Positions 47,318 to 55,447 of a DNA stretch of 64,000 nucleotides are shown in pieces. Made by a program: the position numbers and the translations under genes. Numbering within the stretch: the stretch's first letter is position 1; each line of letters starts with the position of its first letter. The notes below the pieces were generated by a model. That model worked only from the letters and a program-made list of their open reading frames with translations, was not told the DNA's origin and searched no databases. Where the stretch lies: NCBI RefSeq assembly GCF_032490495.1, contig NZ_JAVYJB010000007.1:124001-188000 (forward strand), written 5' to 3'. Origin of the DNA: Pilosibacter fragilis. GTDB taxonomy: Bacteria > Bacillota > Clostridia > Lachnospirales > Lachnospiraceae.

Positions 47318-49372
47318 ATGGCAAACGACCAATCCATAGAGACCTTAAAAGGAATCGGAGAAAAAACGGCAAAGCTTTTTGAAAAAGTCGGGATCCGCAC
47401 CATCGACGATCTGCTCCACTACTATCCGAGGGGCTATGATACCTACGGGGAGCCGAAAGCCATCGGGGAGCTTTCTGAGGATGAGACCGGGACCGTGGAG
47501 GGCTTTTTAAAGAGCGGGGCCGCAGGAGTCCACGTAAACGGTCTTTCCATCGTCCAGGCGACCATCAGCGATATGACCGGAAAACTTCGTCTCGTCTGGT
47601 ATCACATGCCGTATTTAAAGAACACTCTGCGGCCGGACAGTCATTTTATCTTCCGGGGCCGTGTGATCCGCAAAAAGAACGGACTCACGATGGAACAGCC
47701 CCAGATGTTTAAGCCGGAGGCCTACGAGGAACTTTTATCCAGCATGCGCCCGGTCTATGCCCAGACGAAGGGTCTGGGAAATAAGATGATCACTTCCGCA
47801 GTCGAGCAGGCACTTGCGTTCCGGACGTTGGAGAGGGATTATCTCCCGGCAGGTCTCAGGATCGCAAACGAGCTTGCGGAGTACAACTTTGCTATCGAGC
47901 ACATCCATTTTCCGTCGAATGAGGAAGAACTGAAGTTTGCGAGGAAGCGCCTCGTGTACGATGAATTTTTCTTCTTCCTTCTGGCAGTGCGTCATTTAAA
48001 GGAGAAACGTCAGAATGTGCAGAGCCCATTCCATATGGAAAAACAGGATGAATGCTGGAAGCTTCTGGCGGATCTGCCTTACAGGCTCACGAGCGCCCAG
48101 CTGAGGACGCTGGAGGAAGTCCTGAAGGACCTCAAGAGCGGTTCCGTCATGAACCGGCTGATCCAGGGTGATGTTGGCTCCGGTAAGACGGTCATCGCCG
48201 TTCTGGCGCTCCTGGCAGCCTGCGAGAACGGATACCAGGGCGCTCTCATGGTGCCGACAGAAGTTCTCGCGAGACAGCACTTCGAGTCTGTGACGGAACT
48301 TTTTGAGAAGCATGGTGTGGACAAAAAGGTGATCCTGCTCACTGGTTCCATGACGGCAAAGGAAAAGCGGATCGCCTACGAGAAAGTTGCCTCCCATGAA
48401 GCGGATATCATCATCGGAACCCACGCCCTGATCCAGGAGAAGATAGTCTATGATAACCTTGCCCTCGTCATCACCGACGAGCAGCACCGGTTCGGTGTCG
48501 CCCAGAGGGAGATGTTTGGAAACAAGGGACAGATGCCTCATGTGCTGGTCATGAGCGCCACCCCAATCCCGAGGACTCTGGCAATCATCCTTTACGGGGA
48601 CCTCGATATTTCCGTCATCGACGAGCTCCCGGCAAACCGTCTTCCCATCAAGAACTGCGTGGTGGACAAGAGCTACCGCCCGCGGGCTTACCGTTTTATC
48701 GAAAACGAGGTAAAAAATGGCCGCCAGGCCTACGTGATCTGCCCGATGGTGGAGGAGAGCGAGATGATCGATGCAGAAAACGTCCTGGACTACACGAAGA
48801 TCTTAAGGCAGAATCTGCCGGGGATCCGGGTGGAGTACCTTCACGGGAAGATGAAGGGAAAAGAGAAAAATAAGATCATGGAAGAATTTGCCGCCGGGAA
48901 GATCCAGGTGCTTGTCTCCACCACGGTCATCGAGGTCGGGGTCAACGTGCCGAACGCTACGGTGATGATGATCGAGAATGCCGAACGGTTCGGCCTTGCG
49001 CAGCTCCATCAGCTTCGGGGCCGCGTTGGACGGGGGGACAAGCAGTCCTACTGCATCATGGTGAATGCCTCCGGAAATAAGGAGAAAAACAGGCGTCTGG
49101 ACGTCTTGAATAAGTCCAACGACGGCTTTTATATCGCTTCCGAGGATCTGAAGCTCCGGGGTCCCGGTGATATCTTCGGGATCCGTCAGAGCGGAGATCT
49201 GGAGTTCCAGCTGGCAGATATCTATACAGATGCGGTGACGCTTAAGAAGGTCTCCGAGGACGTGAACCGGCTTTTGGAGCAGGATGAAAACCTGGAACAG
49301 GAAGAAAACCAGGAATTAAAGAAGCGCCTCGACAGGTTTCTGGAAGAAAAGTATGAGAAGCTGAACCTGTAA
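47318..49372 (+). CDS. recG: ATP-dependent DNA helicase RecG
   Basis: Branch-migration helicase that rewinds stalled forks and resolves recombination intermediates. The 684-residue product starts with the wedge domain (LKGIGEKTAKLFEKVGI, an OB fold region) and has Walker A GDVGSGKT, DEQHRFGV (motif II with DEQH), SATPIPRTLA and QLRGRVGRGDKQSYC (motif VI). ATG 47318 lies 10 bases after AAAGGAG; GTG 47309 sits directly at that site and is less likely. The position after fakA is conserved. Confidence 0.96.
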   Translation: MANDQSIETLKGIGEKTAKLFEKVGIRTIDDLLHYYPRGYDTYGEPKAIGELSEDETGTVEGFLKSGAAGVHVNGLSIVQATISDMTGKLRLVWYHMPYLKNTLRPDSHFIFRGRVIRKKNGLTMEQPQMFKPEAYEELLSSMRPVYAQTKGLGNKMITSAVEQALAFRTLERDYLPAGLRIANELAEYNFAIEHIHFPSNEEELKFARKRLVYDEFFFFLLAVRHLKEKRQNVQSPFHMEKQDECWKLLADLPYRLTSAQLRTLEEVLKDLKSGSVMNRLIQGDVGSGKTVIAVLALLAACENGYQGALMVPTEVLARQHFESVTELFEKHGVDKKVILLTGSMTAKEKRIAYEKVASHEADIIIGTHALIQEKIVYDNLALVITDEQHRFGVAQREMFGNKGQMPHVLVMSATPIPRTLAIILYGDLDISVIDELPANRLPIKNCVVDKSYRPRAYRFIENEVKNGRQAYVICPMVEESEMIDAENVLDYTKILRQNLPGIRVEYLHGKMKGKEKNKIMEEFAAGKIQVLVSTTVIEVGVNVPNATVMMIENAERFGLAQLHQLRGRVGRGDKQSYCIMVNASGNKEKNRRLDVLNKSNDGFYIASEDLKLRGPGDIFGIRQSGDLEFQLADIYTDAVTLKKVSEDVNRLLEQDENLEQEENQELKKRLDRFLEEKYEKLNL

Positions 49373-49395
49373 TAAAAAAAGAATTATTGAACCTG

Positions 49396-49471
49396 CCGGT
49401 ATATGACCAATCATCAAAGATGAAACATTGGGAATACCGGGAAGTGCAGCAAGTACGAAGACCTGCTGCAC
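49396..49471 (+). other. Two hairpins after recG
   Basis: CCGGTAT (49396-49402) pairs with ATACCGG (49434-49440), and GTGCAGCA (49444-49451) with TGCTGCAC (49464-49471). Neither is followed by a T-run, so they are not classic terminators. Confidence 0.4.
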
Positions 49472-49519
49472 AGTTACGGAAAAGCCACAGATTGATTATA
49501 AAAGAGGAGAATGACACAC

Positions 49520-50020
49520 ATGACGAGACTTGATGAACTCTTATATGAAATGACACGCTACGACGACAAGGATGTAAAACGGATCCAGCACTTTTTGAAG
49601 GTCCATGAATTCGCGAGACTGATCGGCCTTGAGGAGAATCTCGATCCGTACACCCAGGAAGTTCTGGAGGCAGCGGCCATCGTTCATGACATCGGAATTC
49701 ACAAAGCAGAAGAAAAGTATGGAAGAAACACTGGAAAATACCAGGAGATGGAGGGACCGGGCGAGGCGCGGACCATGCTGACAGCCCTTTCCTGGCCCCT
49801 GGAGGTCATCGACCGTGTCTGCTATCTGGTAGGACATCACCACACATACGATAATATCGATGGAATGGACTACCAGATCCTTGTGGAGGCGGATTTCCTC
49901 GTCAATCTCTTCGAGGATGGATCCACACCGGACACCCAGAAGAGTGTATTTGAGAGAATATTCCGAACGGAAGGCGGAAAACGTCTGTTCCGTCTGATGT
50001 TTGAGAGTGGAGAGGAATAA
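49520..50020 (+). CDS. HD domain phosphohydrolase
   Basis: A 166-residue HD-superfamily protein. The metal-binding set is visible: His in RIQHFLKVHEFAR, AAIVHDIGIHKAEE with the HD pair, GHHHTYDNI, and DYQILVEADFLVNLFED with the final Asp. Substrate is unknown; related small HD proteins hydrolyse nucleotides or phosphate esters. ATG 49520 is preferred over 49511 because GAGGAG ends only 1 base before the latter. Confidence 0.88.
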   Translation: MTRLDELLYEMTRYDDKDVKRIQHFLKVHEFARLIGLEENLDPYTQEVLEAAAIVHDIGIHKAEEKYGRNTGKYQEMEGPGEARTMLTALSWPLEVIDRVCYLVGHHHTYDNIDGMDYQILVEADFLVNLFEDGSTPDTQKSVFERIFRTEGGKRLFRLMFESGEE

Positions 50021-50152
50021 ACAGGTGAAAACACTTCTGGGAGGGGCAAATATATCGTTACCTGGGCACTGGGACATCTTGTGACTCTGGCGGACCTGGT
50101 GAACAACGTGTCCGCGATGGCACTTGCTGGGATAAAACTGGATAATAAGTGA
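50021..50152 (+). pseudogene. Remnant with a topoisomerase III-like segment
   Basis: Directly after the HD gene stop and in the same frame, 43 codons read without a start codon. Residues encoded at 50048-50095 (KYIVTWALGHLVTLAD) match the N-terminal toprim region of type IA topoisomerase III; the following codons (LVNNVSAMALAGIKLDNK) do not continue that family. This looks like a remnant joined across a deletion. The intact topB at the end of the window belongs to a somewhat different subtype (AIVTWCVGHLVTM). Confidence 0.5.
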
Positions 50153-50213
50153 TCACAGATACGCGGCAGGGACGATATTGCAGGTATATCAGATAAGTGA
50201 GAAGGAATAAAGT

Positions 50214-50780
50214 ATGTCAGTTAAATTAAAACAGGTATTTTCAGGGAAACGCCTTGATGAGGTCCATGCCCTCTATGAGACCGCATTTCCCGCCAGCGAG
50301 AAGAAACCTTTCTCCATGATCGTTTCCGGGCAGGGGACAGGGCTGGTGGAGATCCTTTCCCTGGAAGAGAATAATAGGTTTCTTGGTCTTGCCATCATGG
50401 CGAAGGCGGGAGACCGGGTACTTCTTGACTATTTTGCCATCGCGGATGAAGTGCGGGGGCATGGAGCCGGCTCTGCGGCACTTCAGGCGCTCCGTGAGAG
50501 ATATCAAGGCATGAGGATCATCATTGAGATCGAGAGCACGAAATGTGAGGATGAAGAGGAACTGGCTCTCCGCACACGCCGGAAAAAGTTCTATCTGCGG
50601 AATGGGTTTACGATGCTGCCGTACTACATCGATCTCTGGGGGACGGAGATGGAGATGCTTTCAAATGGTCAGCCATGCCCGTATGAGGAATATCTCGATA
50701 TCTATACAACGGCATTTGGAACAAAAGTATCCGATAAGATCCATTTTTTAGGGGACGCACCGGCGGCAGATGAGATCTGA
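50214..50780 (+). CDS. GNAT family N-acetyltransferase
   Basis: A 188-residue protein with the GNAT core: LLDYFAIADEVRGHGAGSAAL forms strand 4 and the acetyl-CoA pyrophosphate loop (R/Q-x-x-G-x-G/A pattern at VRGHGAG), followed by IIIEIESTK and FYLRNGFTMLP. The acceptor substrate is unknown. ATG 50214 follows GAGAAGGAATAAAGT. The neighbours do not share a pathway. Confidence 0.88.
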   Translation: MSVKLKQVFSGKRLDEVHALYETAFPASEKKPFSMIVSGQGTGLVEILSLEENNRFLGLAIMAKAGDRVLLDYFAIADEVRGHGAGSAALQALRERYQGMRIIIEIESTKCEDEEELALRTRRKKFYLRNGFTMLPYYIDLWGTEMEMLSNGQPCPYEEYLDIYTTAFGTKVSDKIHFLGDAPAADEI

Positions 50781-50846
50781 TGGCAGCCTGGGAGCAATTT
50801 CCGAAGAAATAAGAATCAAATTCACAAAAAGTACACAGGGGTATGA

Positions 50847-50968
50847 TATAGTGAGCGATAAGTGAGTCAGGAGCAGGCTTGCATGCTTCTGACGAACGGC
50901 GAACTGGACCACAATAGCTGCGTTAGCAGCGGTCAGCACCATAGGTGCGAATTGTGGTATAGTGAGCG
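50847..50968 (+). ncRNA. Candidate structured RNA framed by an 11-bp direct repeat
   Basis: TATAGTGAGCG occurs at 50847-50857 and 50958-50968. Between them: hairpin GTCAGGAGCA/TGCTTCTGAC (50866-50893, one G-U) and a three-way junction with outer stem CCACAAT/ATTGTGG (50909-50915, 50951-50957) holding hairpins GCTGC-GTTA-GCAGC and GCACC-ATA-GGTGC. It lies 45 bases upstream of the DUF4340 lipoprotein gene. No known RNA class is recognised. Confidence 0.4.
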
Positions 50969-51012
50969 TGCTTTCGCCAACAAACCAATTAACAATGAGA
51001 GGATTACCAGAT

Positions 51013-51960
51013 ATGAAAAAACATGTATTATTAGGAGCGCTGCTCCTGACAGCAGCACTTTCGGCAGGACTTACCGGCTGTTCTTCTTCCGGCACAAAGG
51101 AATCAGGATCCCCGAAGGTGGAAATCTCCGAGATTAGAGATGACGTTGTAGAACCGGATTTCTCTGGTGCGGACATTGAAGTTTATGCATTAAATGCACC
51201 GATCGATTTTGACTACTCCAGTTCCGACACCGATATGATCTTTAAGAAAAAAGACGGTGTATGGCTGGATGCCATGGATTCCGCGATCCCGTTAAACCAG
51301 GAAAAATTTGAGGCGATGGCACAGAATTTCCTGAATCTTCATGCGATCTCTGAAATTGACAGTGCTGATACCGCATCTGACTATGGTATGGGAAATCCGG
51401 TATACACTGTGACGATCACCGACAGCGAAAAAGGTGAGATCACTCTGAGCATCGGAAACAAGGATGCAGACGGAAATTACTATCTCTCCGATGAGAAAAA
51501 TATCTATCTCGTAAAAGCATCCACAGTAGACTCCCTGGTATTCGACTATGATACCCTGGTTGTCCGCGAGGGACTGGATATTCAGGTTACAGCAGCTGAT
51601 CTTCAGAACGTGTCCATCACCATGGACGGTAAGACAACGTCCTACAAGAACTCTGATACAGAGGTCATGACGACCATCGCAGACGGAATCAGCAATCTCA
51701 AACCGTTCGACTATGCAAGCTACCATATTTTAAATCAGGAACTTGCTAATGCTGACCTGACAACAGATACCCGCATTACATTCCAGGCGGAGCTCACTGT
51801 AAATGGTGAGAAGAAGTCTCTCACGATTTATGTCGGAACATACGCAAATCCGGATCAGACATACCGCTATGTGCAGCTTGATGGATCCAACATGATCATG
51901 GTCGTTGACAACAACATCGTATTAAACCTCTTAAACGGTCTGACACCGGATGAGGAATAA
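51013..51960 (+). CDS. DUF4340 domain-containing lipoprotein
   Basis: A 315-residue secreted lipoprotein. The N-terminus MKKHVLLGALLLTAALSAG leads to the lipobox LTGC (Cys21), then a Ser/Gly-rich linker. The body carries the DUF4340 pattern: MIFKKKDGVWLDA, AMAQNFLNLHAISEI, DYGMGNPVYTVTI and NYYLSDEKNIYLVKAS. In other bacteria the domain occurs with gliding or ABC-type export genes, none of which is here. ATG 51013 follows GAGAGGATTACCAGAT. A strong terminator follows. Confidence 0.9.
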   Translation: MKKHVLLGALLLTAALSAGLTGCSSSGTKESGSPKVEISEIRDDVVEPDFSGADIEVYALNAPIDFDYSSSDTDMIFKKKDGVWLDAMDSAIPLNQEKFEAMAQNFLNLHAISEIDSADTASDYGMGNPVYTVTITDSEKGEITLSIGNKDADGNYYLSDEKNIYLVKASTVDSLVFDYDTLVVREGLDIQVTAADLQNVSITMDGKTTSYKNSDTEVMTTIADGISNLKPFDYASYHILNQELANADLTTDTRITFQAELTVNGEKKSLTIYVGTYANPDQTYRYVQLDGSNMIMVVDNNIVLNLLNGLTPDEE

Positions 51961-51990
51961 GTGCAAAGAAAATGCATAAACATGCATGAT

Positions 51991-52038
51991 AAGGCAAGAA
52001 AAAGGCAATTCTTACACCCTTTTTCTTGCCTTTTTTTT
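51991..52038 (+). terminator. Intrinsic terminator of the DUF4340 gene
   Basis: AAGGCAAGAAAAAGG pairs with CCTTTTTCTTGCCTT, ending in a run of T residues; long and nearly perfect. Confidence 0.9.
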
Positions 52039-52088
52039 GTCTTTGAGATATGATAGAACAAGACTTTGGAATAAAGGAGAGAAAACAC

Positions 52089-52631
52089 ATGAATCAGTTA
52101 CTTGATCTCTTCCTTACGTTTGCCAGAATCGGCGGTCTTACCTTTGGCGGTGGATACGCGATGCTTCCGATCCTCCAGAGAGAGGTCGTTGAGAAGAGAC
52201 ACTGGGCAACAGAAGAGGAACTTATGGACTATTACGCGATCGGCCAGTGTACCCCGGGCATTATCGCGGTAAATACGGCGACCTTTGTCGGACAGGGACT
52301 TGCCGGCTCCATTGGCGGTATCGTCGCGACTCTGGGCGTTGTATTCCCGTCCCTGATCATTATCACGGTCATCGCAGCATTTATCCAGAACTTTGCGCAT
52401 CTCGCGATCGTACAGAACGCCTTTGCGGGTATCCGTGTCTGCGTTTGTGTCCTGATCTTCAACGCGGTGGTCAAACTCTGGAAAAAGGCAGTTGTGGATA
52501 AGCCGACATTAGTGATCTGCCTGCTTGTGATCCTCGGCTCCACACTTACAGAGTTTTCCCCGATCGTGTTCGTTATCCTTGCGGCTGCTGCAGGAATTAT
52601 CTTAAAGAATAAGGAGGCTGCTTCCAAATGA
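52089..52631 (+). CDS. Chromate transporter family protein, N-terminal half
   Basis: A 180-residue membrane protein of the CHR family. It has the signature FGGGYAMLPILQREVVEK and the conserved YAIGQCTPGIIAVNTATFVG, followed by about five hydrophobic segments. It overlaps the second CHR gene by ATGA; in this class two short homologous proteins with opposite topology make up one transporter. The natural substrate in anaerobes is uncertain; sulfate-like oxyanions are plausible. ATG 52089 follows AAAGGAGAGAAAACAC. Confidence 0.92.
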   Translation: MNQLLDLFLTFARIGGLTFGGGYAMLPILQREVVEKRHWATEEELMDYYAIGQCTPGIIAVNTATFVGQGLAGSIGGIVATLGVVFPSLIIITVIAAFIQNFAHLAIVQNAFAGIRVCVCVLIFNAVVKLWKKAVVDKPTLVICLLVILGSTLTEFSPIVFVILAAAAGIILKNKEAASK

Positions 52632-53215
52632 TGATCTTTGTCAGACTTTTCTTTGAGTTTTTTAAAGCTGGTCTCTTTGCAATCGGCGGCGGGATGGCGA
52701 CACTCCCGTTCCTCTACAATATCTCCGATAAGACAGGCTGGTTCACCTACGGACAGCTTGCGGACATGGTGGCGATCTCCGAGTCCACACCAGGTCCGAT
52801 GGGCGTCAACATGGCAACTTACGTTGGATTTACAACAGCCGGTCCTGCTGGTGCAGTAATTGCTACACTCGGTCTGATCACACCATCCATTATCGTGATC
52901 CTGATCATTGCCGGATTCTTAAAGGCGTTCAAGACAAACAAGTATGTTCAGAACGCTTTCTACGGACTCCGCCCGGCATCAACAGGTCTGATCGCGGCAG
53001 CAGGACTTTCCGTTCTGTCCTTGGTTCTTCTTCACAAGGACGCTTTTGCGGCAAGCGGAAAGATCACAGACCTGATCAGCATCCGCAGTATCGTTCTTCT
53101 TGCAGTACTTTATTATTTCACGGCAGTCTGCAAAAAGACGAAAGGACTCCATCCGGTTGCGTTTATTGCGGCATCTGCGGTGATCGGAGTTGTGCTTCGG
53201 TTCGGAGGAGTTTAA
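52628..53215 (+). CDS. Chromate transporter family protein, C-terminal half
   Basis: A 195-residue CHR family protein with FFKAGLFAIGGGMATLPFLY, the motif SESTPGPMGVNMATYVGF and about five hydrophobic segments. It overlaps the first half-gene by 4 bp, so the two are made together and probably form a heterodimer. It ends before a strong terminator at 53233-53264. Confidence 0.92.
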   Translation: MMIFVRLFFEFFKAGLFAIGGGMATLPFLYNISDKTGWFTYGQLADMVAISESTPGPMGVNMATYVGFTTAGPAGAVIATLGLITPSIIVILIIAGFLKAFKTNKYVQNAFYGLRPASTGLIAAAGLSVLSLVLLHKDAFAASGKITDLISIRSIVLLAVLYYFTAVCKKTKGLHPVAFIAASAVIGVVLRFGGV

Positions 53216-53232
53216 AATTTAAGTAAATATGT

Positions 53233-53264
53233 GCCTGTGGGAGAGCGATCCCGCAGGCTTTTTT
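53233..53264 (+). terminator. Intrinsic terminator of the chromate transporter genes
   Basis: GCCTGTGGGA pairs with TCCCGCAGGC (one G-T) around six bases, followed by six T residues. Confidence 0.9.
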
Positions 53265-53338
53265 CTTCCGAAAAACCGTTTGAAAAAGCTTGCTGGGACC
53301 GCATGCTCCAGGATGTTTTTCGACACAAAACTATAATT

Positions 53339-53352
53339 CGAATATATGTTCG
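53339..53352 (+). promoter_or_regulatory. Probable LexA (SOS) box upstream of parE
   Basis: CGAATATATGTTCG differs by one base from the Gram-positive LexA consensus CGAACATATGTTCG. It ends 11 bases before the -35 of the parE promoter. Confidence 0.6.
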
Positions 53353-53363
53353 ATAGAAAACGC

Positions 53364-53393
53364 TTGCAAATCTGGAAGATTTAAGTGTATAAT
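53364..53393 (+). promoter_or_regulatory. Sigma-A promoter of parE-parC
   Basis: TTGCAA (53364-53369), 18-base spacer, TATAAT (53388-53393). The leader to the parE start is about 115 bases and holds an imperfect GCTGCGGC-rich dyad. Confidence 0.75.
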
Positions 53394-53513
53394 AGGAAAA
53401 GCTTGACTGAGAAACGTGGCTGCGGCATATACGCAGCAGTATGAAAAATAAAACAAAGCTGCGGCGGGGAAGCTTTCCTGCCGCAGTTTATGACTTGTAT
53501 TGGAGGTCTTTAC

Positions 53514-55433
53514 ATGGCGAAAGCACAGTATAATGCTGACAGTATTACCGTACTGGAAGGACTGGAGGCAGTCCGCAAGCGTCCCGGAATGTACATCGGT
53601 GGCGTTGGAACAAAGGGCTTAAACCATTTGATATATGAAATCGTCGACAACGCGGTGGACGAGCACCTGGCTGGATTCTGTACGGAGATCACGGTAACGC
53701 TGGAGGCGGATGGGTCCTGTACCGTAAAGGATAACGGACGGGGAATCCCGGTGGAGATGCACAAAAAAGGCGTGTCCGCGGAACGTGTGGTTCTCTCCAC
53801 GCTTCATGCAGGCGGAAAATTCGATAATAATTCCTATAAGACCAGCGGCGGACTTCATGGCGTCGGTTCTTCCGTCGTAAACGCCTTGTCTGACCGGATG
53901 AAGGTAAAAATTTCCAGGGATGGAAAAGTATATTATGATGAGTATGAAAAGGGACATCCGGTGATCGAACTGAAGGATGGGCTTCTTCCTGTGATCGGAA
54001 AATCAAAGGAGACAGGAACAGAGATCAACTTCCTGCCGGATCCGACGATCTTCGAGAAGACGAAATTTAAGGCGGAGTGGTTAAAGAGCCGTCTTCATGA
54101 GTCCGCCTATTTAAACCCGAACCTGGCGCTCCACTATGTGAACAAACGCGCCGGTGAGGAGGAGATGATCACCTACCACGAGCCGGATGGGATCATTGCC
54201 TATGTCCGCGAGTTAAACAACGGAAAAGAGCCGGTTCATGAGCCGGTGTATTTTAAAGGCAGTGTGGACCAGATCGAGGTGGAGGTGGCGTTCCAGTTCG
54301 TTGACGCCTTCGAGGAGAATATTCTCGGATTCTGCAACAATATCTTCACCCAGGAGGGCGGAACCCACCTGGTGGGATTCAAGACGAAATTCACCCAGCT
54401 GATCAACTCCTACGCGAGGGAACTCGGCATTTTAAAAGAGAAGGACAGCAACTTTACCGGCGCTGACACAAGAAACGGCATGACGGCCGTTGTGGCGGTG
54501 AAACACCCGGATCCGATCTTCGAGGGACAGACAAAGACAAAGCTTGCCAGCGCCGATGCGACAAAGGCTGTGTTCACCATGACTGGAGACGAGCTGGAAA
54601 GGTTTTTCGACCGAAATCTCGACACCTTAAAGGCAATCATCGCCTGTGCGGAGAAATCCGCAAAGATCCGCAAGGCGGAGGAGAAGGCGAAGACAAACAT
54701 GCTCTCCAAGTCGAAGTTCTCCTTCGACAGCAACGGAAAGCTTGCAAACTGTGAGAGTCGTGACCCGTCAAAGTGTGAGATCTTCATCGTCGAGGGAGAT
54801 TCTGCCGGCGGCTCCGCAAAAATGGGAAGAAACCGACAGTTCCAGGCGATCCTGCCGATCCGCGGAAAGATCTTAAACGTGGAGAAAGCGTCTATGGATA
54901 AGGTCCTGGCAAACGCTGAGATCAAGACTATGATCAATGCCTTCGGCTGTGGATTCTCTGAGGGATACGGAAATGACTTTGATATCACGAAATTGAAATA
55001 CGATAAGATCGTCCTGATGACCGATGCCGATGTGGACGGAAGCCATATCGACACATTGCTTTTAACATTTCTCTATCGCTTCATGCCGGAACTGATCTAC
55101 GACGGACATGTTTACATCGCGATGCCGCCGCTCTATAAGGTAGTTCCGAAACGCGGAGAAGAGCGGTATCTCTACGATGACAAGGCGTTAGAAGAATATA
55201 AGAAGAGCCACGCCGGGGACTTTACGCTGCAGCGCTACAAAGGTCTCGGTGAGATGGATGCGGATCAGCTCTGGGAGACGACGCTAAACCCGGAGAACCG
55301 CGTCTTAAAACGGGTGGAGATCGAAGATGCCCGGATGGCAAGTGAAGTGACGGAGCTTCTGATGGGAAGCGACGTTCCGCCGAGAAAGAAATTTATCTAT
55401 GATCATGCCGATGAGGCGGAAATCGACGCATAG
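53514..55433 (+). CDS. parE: DNA topoisomerase IV subunit B (type IIA, ATPase subunit)
   Basis: The 639-residue ATPase subunit of a type IIA topoisomerase. GHKL ATPase motifs are visible: EIVDNAVDEHLAG, DNGRGIPVEMHKKG, LHAGGKFDNNSYKTSGGLHGVG. The toprim part has EGDSAGGSAKMGRNR and DADVDGSHIDTLLLTF. The downstream partner lacks gyrase-specific features, which favours topoisomerase IV over gyrase. Start 53514 (MAKAQYNADSITVLEGLEAVRKRP) is 8 codons inside a longer open frame and follows TTGGAGGTCTTTAC. Confidence 0.88.
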   Translation: MAKAQYNADSITVLEGLEAVRKRPGMYIGGVGTKGLNHLIYEIVDNAVDEHLAGFCTEITVTLEADGSCTVKDNGRGIPVEMHKKGVSAERVVLSTLHAGGKFDNNSYKTSGGLHGVGSSVVNALSDRMKVKISRDGKVYYDEYEKGHPVIELKDGLLPVIGKSKETGTEINFLPDPTIFEKTKFKAEWLKSRLHESAYLNPNLALHYVNKRAGEEEMITYHEPDGIIAYVRELNNGKEPVHEPVYFKGSVDQIEVEVAFQFVDAFEENILGFCNNIFTQEGGTHLVGFKTKFTQLINSYARELGILKEKDSNFTGADTRNGMTAVVAVKHPDPIFEGQTKTKLASADATKAVFTMTGDELERFFDRNLDTLKAIIACAEKSAKIRKAEEKAKTNMLSKSKFSFDSNGKLANCESRDPSKCEIFIVEGDSAGGSAKMGRNRQFQAILPIRGKILNVEKASMDKVLANAEIKTMINAFGCGFSEGYGNDFDITKLKYDKIVLMTDADVDGSHIDTLLLTFLYRFMPELIYDGHVYIAMPPLYKVVPKRGEERYLYDDKALEEYKKSHAGDFTLQRYKGLGEMDADQLWETTLNPENRVLKRVEIEDARMASEVTELLMGSDVPPRKKFIYDHADEAEIDA

Positions 55434-55447
55434 AAGGAGAGTTTACC

